NCBI RefSeq assembly: GCF_900605015.1
Contig: NZ_LR027575.1
Location: forward strand, 473,553 to 518,892
Direction of reading: 5' to 3'
DNA: 45,340 nucleotides
Source of the DNA: Olsenella sp. Marseille-P4559
Lineage (GTDB): Bacteria; Actinomycetota; Coriobacteriia; Coriobacteriales; Atopobiaceae
The position numbers were made by a program, and so were the translations under genes. Numbering within the stretch: position 1 is the first letter of the stretch; each line of letters starts with the position of its first letter. Of the stretch, positions 8,939-18,534 are shown piece after piece. Below the pieces are notes generated by a model that saw only the letters and a list, made by a program, of their open reading frames with translations, made no database searches and was not told where the DNA came from.

Positions 8939-11900
8939 ATGAATCCCACAGAGTCCACGACTATGGCCAATCGTCGCCTGCGCGATAGGGTCTTGGCGGG
9001 CGTCCTGTCGCTGTTGATGGCGGCATCGATGGTGCCCACCAGCGCATTGGCAGAGGCGGTCTCGGAGGTGACGCCTGCTGAGACGAGCGCGTCGACTCCA
9101 ACAGAAGGCGCCGAGACTACCGCATCGGCGCCGGCGGAGACCGCCGAGACGACCGAGGCTGCCCCGGTCGAGGAGAGTGCCTCGACTGCGGTCACCGCTG
9201 CGGCCCCGGCAGCCACTGCTGCCACCGCAGTCACCATCGTTAACGTATCCCTGAGCACGACCGACAAGCTCGTGCCGGGTGACACCGTCATCGCGATGGC
9301 CAAGGGCGCAAACGGCGCGGACGTCACCTCTAACGCCGACGTGAGCTGGTCATGGTACGCGGCTAATTCGGAATACGCCACTGGCGAGAAGATCGAAGGT
9401 GCTACGGGCTCCTCGCTCACCATCACCTCCGATCTCCTGGGGAAGTACATCTACGCAAGCGCTGATGGTGGCTTTGGGGCGACCAAGAGCCCTGCAGCCG
9501 GACCTATCGCCGAGGCAGGAGCCGTCACGCTGTACAAGGTGACGGTCGATGCGTCCGGTTCCGCGAAGGTTGGCCAGACCCTTACCGCCACTGCCTACAC
9601 CGGCTCCTATGCCAAGGCATCCTCTACGGATATCGTGCACTACCAATGGCAGTGGGCGTCGGCCAAGACCACCTCGGACTCCGCGTTCACGGACATCCCC
9701 GACGCCACCTCCGCCACGTTCACCATACCCCAGACGCTCACCGACGGCACGTCTCTTCTCGGCAAGTACCTGCGCGTCAAGGCGACGAGCAACAACCTTG
9801 TGGTCTTTACAAGCGTTCCGTCTAACTACGGAGCCTCTTCGCAAGACCCCGTGGGACCCGTGGCGCTTGCCGGTGGCTACGACGTCTCGAGCGTGAAGCT
9901 CTCCTCCACGACCACAAACGCTCAGGTAGGCGCGACGCTTACGGCGAAGCCCCAGTACGAGAAGGCAAGCAGCTGGGGTTCGTACGAGACAGACCTTCCC
10001 TCGGACGCCAGGCTTACGTGCACCTGGTACGTTGCGGATGATGCAGCGGGCACCAACGCCCGAGAGCTCACGGCTGCAGACGGCGCCAACGGGACCTCGC
10101 TCGAGCTCTCCTCGCCGCTCGAGGGCAAGTACGTGTGGGTCACCTGCAGCTCCCTCATGGCATCGGCCTCAAGCGAGAAGACCCTGGTCAAGGCTACGGG
10201 AGCCTACGACCTGCACCACGTCGTGCTCTCGCCCTCCTCGGGCACGCTGATTGCTGGCGACACCGCAAAGGCCACGGTCTATGCATCGCAGCTTTCGGGC
10301 AGCAACGCGGATGTGACCGGCAAGGACGGCGTCAACCTGCAGTGGTATGTCGCGGCACGTGCCGACGCGCCGTCGGCAGAGTGGCAGCCGCTTGTCGGCT
10401 GCACGTCTGCCAGCCTGCAGGTTCCGGCGGCCGCGGCAGGCAAGTACCTTAAGGTCACAGCGACGAGCGGTACCACTTCCGTCTCTGGGGGCTTCGCCCA
10501 GCAGGTCGTGAGCGGAGACTCGCTCGCGGGGGCCACCACGCGCCTCCAAAACGAGAACTGGCGCCCCTCTCTCACGTACGGCACGGATACCAACATCAAC
10601 GACGTGCTTCTCGCCAAGCTGGCGAAGGACGGCGTTGACACCACAGGTCTCACTGTGCGCGTGAGCAGCGTGTCCTTCTCGGGCGCTAACGCTAGTGCAA
10701 AGGTGGGAATCTCCTCTGCAGACGCCGACAACGGCACCATAACGTACTTCTCGTGTGACACCGACAAGGTCTCAAGTTGGAGCATCTCGTCGCTCCAGAC
10801 GGTGAAGTCGATCGAGTTCACGCTCACCCGCGGCGACGAGACCGTGACGTATAATCCCAGCCGCACCTTCCAGGTGCCCTGGGACGAGGATGCCGCACGC
10901 TCCATCCTGCAGAAGAAGGTCGATGCCATCGCGCTTGGCTTTGCGGACGGCGACTCCGCGGCCTCGGTGACGCAGCCTGTCACGCTGCCTGCAAGCCTCA
11001 ACGGCGCCCGGGCTTCGTGGGCCTCAAATGACAGCTCCGTGTCCGTAACCGGTGAGAGCTGGGACAGTTCGCTCACCGCCACGGTCACGCGCGGCTCTGC
11101 AGACAAGTCTGTGACCCTTGCGGCCACCGTCTCCTTCACCGGTTATGGCATGCCAGACGTCACGGTTACCAAAGACTTCCCGATTACCGTCAAGGCGGAC
11201 CCCGAGGCGGTGGCCGCTGCCAAGGCAGGCCTCGGGGCCAGGCTCGAGGCGGGCTTCACCTACGACAAGGTGACGGCCTTCTCTACTGGTGATGCGGTTG
11301 ACCACGCGGCCGTCTCCACGGACCTGCAGCTTCCCACGACGCGCACGCTGGGCGTTGATGGCAAGCACAACTCGGTTTCCTACAGCAGCGGCGATGCCCT
11401 GGTCATCCCCAACGGATATCGCGCGACGGTGGTTCGCCCGCTTGGTGCGTCACGTACCGTGACCCTGACCTGTACGATTACCGACAAGTCCAACCCCGAG
11501 ATCACGGCGAGCAAGTCCCTGGAGTTCACGCTTCTGCCCATAAGCGAGCAGGACATTGACACGGCGGTCTCGCTCATGGAGAAGGCCAAGGCAGGATATG
11601 CCGAAGCGCTTCTCGACGGGCAGGACCCAAGCGACATTGCGGCAGGCCTTCACGCCTTCCTCGGCGCCTATGAGAACGAGTCTGGTGACCTTGCGTGGGC
11701 GCGCGACCGTGCAACGCAGTCGGCGCACCCCGGCATCGTGGCAGTTGAGCTGCCCGGCTATGACGCGATGGCCGGTATGGCCTGGCGTACGTTCAGATCG
11801 AGCCGTCCGGACATCATCTCGAACGAGGTTCTCGCCTACACCAAGCCCACGGACACCACGCGGGTGACCATCACCTCGCGCCTTTCCGACGAGCGCTACC

Positions 11901-14398
11901 AGGCCTACTATGCCTACTACAAGGATGACCCTACGGTAAGCGACCAGCTCAAGGCCAAGCTGGCAAGCCTCGTGGACCAGGACGTCTCGGCCACGTTCAC
12001 GATCAAGGGCACCTCTGGCGAGGACGCACCCGAGAGCATCACAGCAAGCTGCTCGGTCATCGGTCCCAGCGCTTCCGGTGAGAACACCTCGTGGGCACCT
12101 GAGACCTCTCTCGCGGTTGAGCCTGGCACCACTGCGGCGGAGCTCACGAAGAGGGTCCTCGACGCCAACGGCATCACCTACGACAGCGACCTCTACACCT
12201 TCACCAAGGATGGCAGCCCGGTCGGCTATAACGCTGCCACCAACACGTGGTGGCAGCTCTTCATCAACGGCAAGTCCGCCAGCGTCATGGCCTCGAACTA
12301 CATCCTCAAGGAAGGCGACAAGGTCGTCTGGTACTACTCGAAGTGGGGAGACTCCCTTCCTGGCCAGGTCACCGGGTCGGTCAAGGTCATCGGGAAGGAC
12401 GCCTCTGGCAACGATCAGGTCTGGGCCACCACAACCTCGCTGACGCTCGTCAATGGCTCGACGGCCGCCGACCTCTCCGAGGCAGTGTTTGCCGAGAAGA
12501 GCCTCGTCCACAAGTCATCGGCAACTGCGGGCTACTACCTGAGCAGCATCACCTCGCCGCATGACGGACGCACGCTTGGCTGGGACAGCTCAACGAAGAG
12601 GTACTGGCAGCTGTTTGTAAACGGCAGGCTCTCCGACAAGGGCGCCGGCTCGGTTGCCATCGCCGATGGCGACGAGGTCGTGTGGTACTACGCGGCCGAC
12701 GGAGACTCGCTGCCCGCGAGCGACGCCGTGGTTCTTGACCCCACAGCCGCGCGTCCCACAGACCTGCTTGCAGATTGGGCAGGCTACAAGGGCAATGACG
12801 GCACGGGTGTGGTGCGCGGGCTGGCTACTCCCATACCGGGTTCTGGCACGTATGCCAAGCTCGACTGGGCGCAGTCGCGTTCTGTGACGTCCATGTTCGT
12901 CAACGCGAGCGACGCAATCATTGTGAACGGGGACGTCTACGACGCTGCGCAGAAGCAGCTCTACCGGCGCGATGCCTCGACGGGCGTGGTGCTTGCAGAG
13001 GCTCGCCTCGCAGAGACTGTTGACTCTACAGCGCGTCTGCAATACACCGACGGACTCATCCTGGTGCCGCTCCACAACGGTCGCATCCAGGCCCTTACCG
13101 CCGACAAGCTCACAACGGTCTGGATCTCTGAGGCGCTCCCGGCCTCGACGAGCTCGAGCGGCGCAAGCGTTGAGCAGCAGACGCTCTCCTCGATTACCGT
13201 GCATGACGGGCATGCGTACTTCTCGACCGTTGCCCCTGAGGGCGCAGACTCGTGCGGCGGCTACGTTGCCTGCGTGAGCCTAAAGGACGGTAGCCTTGTA
13301 TGGAAGCGCGAGAACAGCGAGAGCGTTGGCTACTACTGGACGGGCGTGACGGCTACTAGTGCGGGAATGCTCACGGCCGACGATGCCGGCAACGTGTACC
13401 TTCTCGACGCCATGACGGGCAATGTGGTCTCTTCTCTCTCACTTGGCACGCGCTGCCGTGCGCAGATCGTGATGAGCGGGAATACGGCATACGCGGTCAC
13501 GACTGATGGCGCACTGCATGAAATCTTCCTGGGCGCCGACGGCTCGCTGACGGCTGGGCGCAGCCTGACGTTTGGCTCTTTCTCTACGTCGACACCTACC
13601 ATCTGCGATGGCAAGATGTACGTAGGCGGCTCCTCTGCGGGAGACCTTACCCGCGGCGCGCTCTTCGTGATTGACCTTGCCTCCTGGAGGGTGGAGCACG
13701 AGGTCCTGGTTCCCACTACCGAGGTGAAGGGCCAGGTGGGAACCGGTGACGTCAAGAGCGCCCCTCTGGTGAACGTTGTCGCGGATGGCAATACGTACGT
13801 GTACTTCACCTGCAACGGTGCGCCTGGTGGCGCATACGCCTACCGACTGGGCGACACCAAGGCAACCACGCTCTTCAGGCCTGCCCAGGAGCTATGGCAG
13901 TACTGCATGAGCTCCATCGCATGTGACGCCAAGGGCAACCTATACTTCTACAACGACTCCGGATACCTCTTCAAGCTTGATGCCGGCCTTACGGTGCCGG
14001 TGTCTCCGGAGCCCTCTGGAGACGAGACTGACGAGCAGCAAGATGTCCAGCCTCCTGCCAGCGGCGTGCCCAATGGCGGCAAGAATCCGGTCGGCAAGGG
14101 CACCCCCCAAACGCCTGCATCCGCCAAGGACACTTCCGCAAGCGGCACCGCTCAGGCATCCGAGGAGTCGCTTCTCGGTGGCTTCTCGTCTACGAGCGTG
14201 ACGTCGACCTCGACCGCCACCACGGGCGTAGGCGACACCTCTACCGGCTTGCCTGGGCAGGGTCTCTCGGCGGAGTCCCTCTTCAACCTTCCCATCTGGC
14301 CCATCGTGGGAACCTGCGTCGGCCTTGCCGCGCTCTTCCTGCTTGCCGTCACGCGTCGTCGAGAGGGCGACGAGGATGCCGATGGGAGGCGCAGCTAG
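8939..14398 (+). CDS. Giant surface protein with two transcobalamin-like DUF4430 domains and a PQQ-like beta-propeller
   Basis: 1819 residues. A signal peptide (RRLRDRVLAGVLSLLMAA, cut after about ALAEA) is followed by a Thr/Ala/Glu-rich linker. Ig-like repeats occupy ~95-530; each has a WYxA or WQW strand and ends in a GKYLRVKAT-type strand. An 'atrophied' Ig-type domain follows around 690-760. DUF4430 domains lie at ~1033-1140 and ~1145-1257, both with WWQLFINGK or YWQLFVNGR and GDKVVWYY or GDEVVWYY. A PQQ/YncE-type propeller covers ~1280-1685 (CVSLKDGSLVWKRE, VYLLDAMTGNVVSS). A Pro/Ser/Thr stretch and one membrane span (~1785-1806, then RRREGDEDADGRR) anchor it. DUF4430 is the fold of the C-terminal domain of transcobalamin/intrinsic factor. 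With the leader upstream and the ECF genes downstream, capture of cobalamin or cobalamin-protein complexes at the surface is the best reading. The propeller's ligand is unknown. ATG 8963 is an alternative start. Confidence 0.8.
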   Translation: MNPTESTTMANRRLRDRVLAGVLSLLMAASMVPTSALAEAVSEVTPAETSASTPTEGAETTASAPAETAETTEAAPVEESASTAVTAAAPAATAATAVTIVNVSLSTTDKLVPGDTVIAMAKGANGADVTSNADVSWSWYAANSEYATGEKIEGATGSSLTITSDLLGKYIYASADGGFGATKSPAAGPIAEAGAVTLYKVTVDASGSAKVGQTLTATAYTGSYAKASSTDIVHYQWQWASAKTTSDSAFTDIPDATSATFTIPQTLTDGTSLLGKYLRVKATSNNLVVFTSVPSNYGASSQDPVGPVALAGGYDVSSVKLSSTTTNAQVGATLTAKPQYEKASSWGSYETDLPSDARLTCTWYVADDAAGTNARELTAADGANGTSLELSSPLEGKYVWVTCSSLMASASSEKTLVKATGAYDLHHVVLSPSSGTLIAGDTAKATVYASQLSGSNADVTGKDGVNLQWYVAARADAPSAEWQPLVGCTSASLQVPAAAAGKYLKVTATSGTTSVSGGFAQQVVSGDSLAGATTRLQNENWRPSLTYGTDTNINDVLLAKLAKDGVDTTGLTVRVSSVSFSGANASAKVGISSADADNGTITYFSCDTDKVSSWSISSLQTVKSIEFTLTRGDETVTYNPSRTFQVPWDEDAARSILQKKVDAIALGFADGDSAASVTQPVTLPASLNGARASWASNDSSVSVTGESWDSSLTATVTRGSADKSVTLAATVSFTGYGMPDVTVTKDFPITVKADPEAVAAAKAGLGARLEAGFTYDKVTAFSTGDAVDHAAVSTDLQLPTTRTLGVDGKHNSVSYSSGDALVIPNGYRATVVRPLGASRTVTLTCTITDKSNPEITASKSLEFTLLPISEQDIDTAVSLMEKAKAGYAEALLDGQDPSDIAAGLHAFLGAYENESGDLAWARDRATQSAHPGIVAVELPGYDAMAGMAWRTFRSSRPDIISNEVLAYTKPTDTTRVTITSRLSDERYQAYYAYYKDDPTVSDQLKAKLASLVDQDVSATFTIKGTSGEDAPESITASCSVIGPSASGENTSWAPETSLAVEPGTTAAELTKRVLDANGITYDSDLYTFTKDGSPVGYNAATNTWWQLFINGKSASVMASNYILKEGDKVVWYYSKWGDSLPGQVTGSVKVIGKDASGNDQVWATTTSLTLVNGSTAADLSEAVFAEKSLVHKSSATAGYYLSSITSPHDGRTLGWDSSTKRYWQLFVNGRLSDKGAGSVAIADGDEVVWYYAADGDSLPASDAVVLDPTAARPTDLLADWAGYKGNDGTGVVRGLATPIPGSGTYAKLDWAQSRSVTSMFVNASDAIIVNGDVYDAAQKQLYRRDASTGVVLAEARLAETVDSTARLQYTDGLILVPLHNGRIQALTADKLTTVWISEALPASTSSSGASVEQQTLSSITVHDGHAYFSTVAPEGADSCGGYVACVSLKDGSLVWKRENSESVGYYWTGVTATSAGMLTADDAGNVYLLDAMTGNVVSSLSLGTRCRAQIVMSGNTAYAVTTDGALHEIFLGADGSLTAGRSLTFGSFSTSTPTICDGKMYVGGSSAGDLTRGALFVIDLASWRVEHEVLVPTTEVKGQVGTGDVKSAPLVNVVADGNTYVYFTCNGAPGGAYAYRLGDTKATTLFRPAQELWQYCMSSIACDAKGNLYFYNDSGYLFKLDAGLTVPVSPEPSGDETDEQQDVQPPASGVPNGGKNPVGKGTPQTPASAKDTSASGTAQASEESLLGGFSSTSVTSTSTATTGVGDTSTGLPGQGLSAESLFNLPIWPIVGTCVGLAALFLLAVTRRREGDEDADGRRS

Positions 14399-14428
14399 AT
14401 GACAGAACGTGACAAGGAGGAAGTGCGG

Positions 14429-15562
14429 ATGGGTGCCGGCAGGAAGACCGTCCGCGCTGTCGTCGCAGCGCTGGCCGTTGTGCTCGTGGTCTTCTGCGTG
14501 TGGGCGATGTCCGTCTACGTGCAGGGTGGTGACCCCCTTGCATGGGCCAACGCGTCTGGTGCGCTTCGGACCACGGCAGACGAGACCGTGCAGGAGGCAT
14601 CGGACAGCGAGCAGCCTGCCGTGGGTGATGCCACGGCCACCACGCTGACGGCAGATGACATCATACAGGCTCTGACCTCGCTTTCGTTTGATGGCAAGGA
14701 CGTTTCTCTCGGCAAGGACGATGCCAAGGTGGTCCTCTCCTCCGAGGGCATCTGGGTTGAGGAGGCAAGCTCCGCCGACGCCCAGGACATGGTGGAGAAG
14801 ACCTCCCAACGCGCGGCGGCGCTGTCCTTGTGGGCAGCAAGCAGGGGTGCCAGCCTGCGAGTCACCTGGATCTGCGAGGACGGGGCCGGCGCCGTTCGCA
14901 TGGCCCTCGCCATGGCGGCGGGCACCACACCAACCTCGGGAGGCACCGCGCAGATTCTCTCGGCTGCCGAGGGGTATCGCATCTCGGGTGACGCGTACGC
15001 CAAGCTCGAAGATGCTACCATACCGCAGTCCGCCGGCACAGACCCGCTGCTGCCGGATGGCACCAGAATTTCCGTTGAGGGCGGCGTAACGTCTGGGGGC
15101 GAGAACCTCTCGTCTCAGGACGTCTCCAGCCGTCAGGAAACGGTCAACTCGGGTACCGCAGCCACATCCGGTGACACCTCGTCCGGCAGAGGCTCTGCGG
15201 GGTCCGGTACCAGCCCTACGGGTTCGCCTTCTGACTCCTCGGCCAGCCAGGACGCAAAGATCCACGTGAGTGTGACCATCAACGCGTCTGCCGACGGCGG
15301 CTCGGCCCAGTCCTACTCCGTCTCGCTTGCCCCGGGGTCCTCTGCCTATGACGCGCTTCTCGCCACAGGTGCCAGCGTGAATGCACGCGATACGGTCTAC
15401 GGCACATACGTTGCCGCCATCGATGGCTATGCCGAGAAGGACCAAGGCGGTGCGAGCGGCTGGAAGTACGCAGTTAACGGCAGCTACCCCGGCTACTCGG
15501 CAGCCAACTGCACGCTTTCGGATGGCGATACGGTGACGTGGGTCTACGTCACGTCGTCATAG
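14429..15562 (+). CDS. Membrane-anchored DUF4430 (transcobalamin-like) protein
   Basis: 377 residues from ATG 14429, which has AAGGAGG eight bases upstream; an in-frame ATG 14399 touches the previous stop but lacks a site. An N-terminal span (RAVVAALAVVLVVFCVWAM) acts as a signal anchor. A region of about 130 residues without a recognised domain follows, then a Ser/Gly/Thr linker, then one DUF4430 domain at ~273-377 (SGWKYAVNGSYPGYSA, DGDTVTWVYV). There is no lipobox cysteine, so it is held by the span rather than a lipid. It probably shuttles cobalamin between the large surface protein and the ECF importer. Tight spacing to the gene upstream and 28 bases to ecfT place it in the same operon. 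Binding is inferred from fold and context. Confidence 0.75.
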   Translation: MGAGRKTVRAVVAALAVVLVVFCVWAMSVYVQGGDPLAWANASGALRTTADETVQEASDSEQPAVGDATATTLTADDIIQALTSLSFDGKDVSLGKDDAKVVLSSEGIWVEEASSADAQDMVEKTSQRAAALSLWAASRGASLRVTWICEDGAGAVRMALAMAAGTTPTSGGTAQILSAAEGYRISGDAYAKLEDATIPQSAGTDPLLPDGTRISVEGGVTSGGENLSSQDVSSRQETVNSGTAATSGDTSSGRGSAGSGTSPTGSPSDSSASQDAKIHVSVTINASADGGSAQSYSVSLAPGSSAYDALLATGASVNARDTVYGTYVAAIDGYAEKDQGGASGWKYAVNGSYPGYSAANCTLSDGDTVTWVYVTSS

Positions 15563-15590
15563 TGCCAGGAAGGTACGTCATACTCTTCCC

Positions 15591-16466
15591 ATGCTTACCA
15601 TGCGAGACACACATACCGCGTTCGACATCTGTCACCCTGTCGTGCCCGCGACGTACTTCGCCGCGACCATCCTCATCGCAATCTTCGCGATGCAGCCCGT
15701 CTGTGTGGGCATCTCGCTTGTCGGAGCGCTTGCGTTCTCGTTTGCTGCCCGGGGCTGGCGCCGCACGCTTGGCGGGCTTTGCTGGCAGTTGCCCATGGTG
15801 GCGCTCGTTGCCGTGGCCAATCCGCTCTTCTCGGCATCGGGGTCCACGCTTGTTGCCTACCTTGGGCCCATGGCCATCTACCGGGAGAGCATTGCCTACG
15901 GCGCATGCGCTGGCATCCTTCTCGTCGCGGTTGTCCTATGGTTCGAGGACGCTGCCTGCGTGCTCACGCAGGACCGTCTGCTCCAGCTGGGTGCCCGAGC
16001 GCTCCCAACGGTGACCCTGGTGACCTCGATGGCCGCCCAGATGGTGCCGCAGCTCTTGCGCAGGTCAGAGACCGTACGTGCTGCGACGCTCGCCACCACG
16101 GCGGCAGCACCAGCGGGCTCGCGCGAGCGTGGCGTGCGCATTGCCGACCAACTCATGAGCTGGTCGATGGAGGACTCGATCGAGCGCTCCGATGCCATGC
16201 GGGCGCGTGGGTGGGGTGCCAGGGAGCATCGCAGCTGTTACCTGCCGGATGCCTTCCGCACCTCTGACGCGCTCTCGCTCTGTGGCATTGCAGCGCTGGC
16301 AGCCGCGAGCGCATTTCTCGTCTACGTGGCCTGCTCCCAGTGGCATTTCTATCCCACCATGCCTCGGCTTGTCGCCTGGTGGGGCTATGCCCCCTATGTC
16401 GTGCTGGGACTCCTCCCTACGGCGCTCGACCTGGGACAACGCGCAAGGTGGGAGAGGCTTGCATGA
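15591..16466 (+). CDS. ecfT: ECF transporter T component (EcfT/CbiQ family)
   Basis: Membrane coupling subunit that links the substrate-binding S component to the ATPases. 291 residues with about five to six hydrophobic spans. The coupling region SMEDSIERSDAMRARGWG (~192-209) carries the Ala-Arg-Gly motif by which EcfT docks on the ATPase groove; an earlier copy in the TMAAQMVPQLLRRSETVRAA stretch is less typical. ATG 15591 and ATG 15600 are both possible; AGGAAGG is about 18 bases away, far for a ribosome site. The stop overlaps the start of the ATPase gene (ATGA), showing translational coupling. Confidence 0.88.
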   Translation: MLTMRDTHTAFDICHPVVPATYFAATILIAIFAMQPVCVGISLVGALAFSFAARGWRRTLGGLCWQLPMVALVAVANPLFSASGSTLVAYLGPMAIYRESIAYGACAGILLVAVVLWFEDAACVLTQDRLLQLGARALPTVTLVTSMAAQMVPQLLRRSETVRAATLATTAAAPAGSRERGVRIADQLMSWSMEDSIERSDAMRARGWGAREHRSCYLPDAFRTSDALSLCGIAALAAASAFLVYVACSQWHFYPTMPRLVAWWGYAPYVVLGLLPTALDLGQRARWERLA

Positions 16467-17905
16467 ACGCGCTCGAGTTTGGGGACGTGAGCTTCACCTA
16501 CCCTGCCACCGATACGGAGCCGCATCCGGCACCCGTGCTCGAGCATGTCTCGCTTGCCGTTCCCGAAGGTGCGTTTGCACTGCTCACAGGGGGTACCGGC
16601 TCCGGCAAGTCAACGCTTTTGCGCCTGGCCAAGCCAGAGGTTGCTCCCACGGGAACGCTTGTCGGCAACGTGCTCGAATTTGGGAAGGACGTTCGATCGC
16701 TCTTGCCGATTGAATCGGCGCAGGCCGTGGGCCTCGTCTTCCAGAGTCCCGACAGCCAGATTGTGTGCGACACCGTGTGGCACGAGATGGCCTTCGGCCT
16801 GGAGAACCTGGGGACGCCTGTGCCCGAGATGCGCCGCCGCGTGGCCGAGACCTGCATGTTCTTTGGCATGGAGCCGTGGTTTCGTCGGCAGACGACGAGT
16901 CTTTCCGGCGGGCAGCGCCAGATGCTCGCGCTTGCGGCCACGCTTGCCATGCGCCCGCGCCTGTTGCTTCTGGACGAGCCCACCTCCATGCTCGACCCGG
17001 TTGCCGAGAAGGACTTTCTCGCCATGCTCTTTAGGGCAAATCGCGAGCTTGGGGTGACCGTCGTGGTGGCAACCCATGCTCCTGCGCCCATGCGCGATGT
17101 GGCTACGTGCGCCTTTCGCATGGAGGAAGGTCGTGTGCGCGAGCTTTCCCTGGACGAGGCCGTAGCCGCTTGTGCATTTAGGCCGGAGAGCATCCGGCAG
17201 GCAACGCCTGTTGCCGCGCGAGCTGTTGCCGCGCGAGCGACATCACGTCCCGCACTTTCCCTTTGCGACGCGTGGTTTCGCTACGAGCGCAAGGCCGACT
17301 GGGTTCTGCGCGGCCTTGACCTCGGGGCGCCCGAAGGCCAGGTCACGGCCATCGTGGGTGGCAATGGCTCCGGAAAGACGACGCTCTTGCAGCTTGCGTG
17401 CGCCTCGCTGACGCCGCAGCGCGGTCGCATTTCGCGTCCGCATGCTACCTCGCAGGCGTACTTGCCACAGAGTCCGCGCGCAATCCTCTCGGCGCAGACC
17501 GTTCGCGATGAGCTCATGCTCTGGTCAAAGGGCGTTGGCTATGGGGAGGCCGACGTCACGGCCATGATGGGGCGGCTCGGGCTTGCAGGCGTGGCGGCGA
17601 GAAACCCGCTCGACCTTTCCGGTGGCCAGCAGCAGCTTGTTGCCTTCGGCAAGATGCTGCTGGCCCAGCCGGACCTGCTCATCTTGGACGAGCCTACCAA
17701 GGGCCTTGACGCTGCGGCACGAACCAAGCTCGCGCTTCTCGTCCAAGACTTGCGCAAAGAGGGGAAAAGTGTCCTCCTTGCCACGCATGACCTTGCGTTT
17801 GTCGCGGCCGCGGCAGATTCGGTGTCGCTGCTCTTTGATGGGGCCGTCACCTGCACAGAAAGACCCGACGAGTTTCTCGCCGGGTCCTGGCTGTACCACG
17901 CGTAA
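16463..17905 (+). CDS. ECF transporter ATPase, two ABC domains fused (EcfA-EcfA')
   Basis: 480 residues with two complete nucleotide-binding domains that drive the ECF importer. Domain 1: Walker A GGTGSGKST (~43-51), Q-loop VFQSPDSQI, signature LSGGQRQ (~147), Walker B LLLLDEPT (~168-175) and switch His in ATHAP. Domain 2: GGNGSGKTT (~299-307), LSGGQQQ (~385), LLILDEPT (~404-411) and ATHDL. In most bacteria the two domains are separate genes; fused forms occur in actinobacteria. The linker contains a perfect 15-bp tandem duplication (CTGTTGCCGCGCGAG at about 17209-17238), translated AVAAR twice. Start ATG 16463 overlaps the ecfT stop. Confidence 0.9.
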   Translation: MNALEFGDVSFTYPATDTEPHPAPVLEHVSLAVPEGAFALLTGGTGSGKSTLLRLAKPEVAPTGTLVGNVLEFGKDVRSLLPIESAQAVGLVFQSPDSQIVCDTVWHEMAFGLENLGTPVPEMRRRVAETCMFFGMEPWFRRQTTSLSGGQRQMLALAATLAMRPRLLLLDEPTSMLDPVAEKDFLAMLFRANRELGVTVVVATHAPAPMRDVATCAFRMEEGRVRELSLDEAVAACAFRPESIRQATPVAARAVAARATSRPALSLCDAWFRYERKADWVLRGLDLGAPEGQVTAIVGGNGSGKTTLLQLACASLTPQRGRISRPHATSQAYLPQSPRAILSAQTVRDELMLWSKGVGYGEADVTAMMGRLGLAGVAARNPLDLSGGQQQLVAFGKMLLAQPDLLILDEPTKGLDAAARTKLALLVQDLRKEGKSVLLATHDLAFVAAAADSVSLLFDGAVTCTERPDEFLAGSWLYHA

Positions 17906-17931
17906 GGCGCGGGCTGCGCCACCGCTGGGCG

Positions 17932-18372
17932 CTAGAACGTGAGGAACGGCTTCTCCATACCCTCCTCCTCGAGGTCGTCCTCGGCAAGACCATCCAAGTC
18001 CTCCATGTCCTCGAGCTCGATCTCGTCACCGTCGTCCTCGCCCCAGCCATATGCGCTGGCAAAAAGCTCGTCCACACTCGTGTCGGGAAGCGCGCTGGTC
18101 ACGGAGCACAGGCCGTCGATGGCGGGTACGATCTTCTGCCACTGGGTGATCACGGGGTCCTGCGGTATGCCCTCAAGCTCGACGAGCGAGTCGAGGTAGA
18201 TCTCGCTTGCGCCCTCCAGCAGGTCCGACTCGGCGCGCACGCTCGCGAACTTGGACGCGAACTTCTCGAGCGCCTCATCTGCCGAATCTGCCTCCACCAC
18301 GCACGGCATGAGGCAGTAGTTATTTGCCTGGTCCTTGTCATCGTTGTAGCTGAAGTTTCCAACGTAGAGCAT
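17932..18372 (-). CDS. Hypothetical acidic protein
   Basis: 146 residues, start ATG at 18372 with GGAGGAGG five to six bases upstream; an in-frame upstream ATG at 18402 is disfavoured. The N-terminus reads MLYVGNFSYNDDKDQANNYC, the middle is helical, and the last 40 residues are very acidic (GEDDGDEIELEDMEDLDGLA). I do not recognise a family. No membrane span or signal is present, so it is cytoplasmic. It converges on the ECF ATPase gene (26 bases between stops) and separates ecfTA from the S-component gene, with which it is divergent across about 160 bases. It may be a recent insertion into the transport locus or share a promoter region with the S component. Confidence 0.65.
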   Translation of the reverse strand: MLYVGNFSYNDDKDQANNYCLMPCVVEADSADEALEKFASKFASVRAESDLLEGASEIYLDSLVELEGIPQDPVITQWQKIVPAIDGLCSVTSALPDTSVDELFASAYGWGEDDGDEIELEDMEDLDGLAEDDLEEEGMEKPFLTF

Positions 18373-18534
18373 GGGGCCTCCTCCGGTCGATAGGTGCTGC
18401 ACAAGCCCATCTTAGGCAATTCGACGCAGCTTGGGTGTGGTTTCCCGCAAGCGGGCGGTATGCTGTGGCATAGAGTCTTGTGTGAAGGCCGCAGGCAACC
18501 GGGAAGGTGTGCTGGAATTGAGGGGGAGTGACCT

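Noticed and set aside
13940-15445. Long minus-strand open frame (501 codons) opposite the DUF4430 genes
   Set aside because: Arg/Gly/Ala-rich shadow of high-GC coding sequence; overlaps two well-supported genes and has no recognisable domain.
18403-18534. Second cobalamin riboswitch before the S-component gene
   Set aside because: Only CCGGGAAGG resembles the consensus; the GGUGnnAnUCC core is missing and the space is too short for the full structure.
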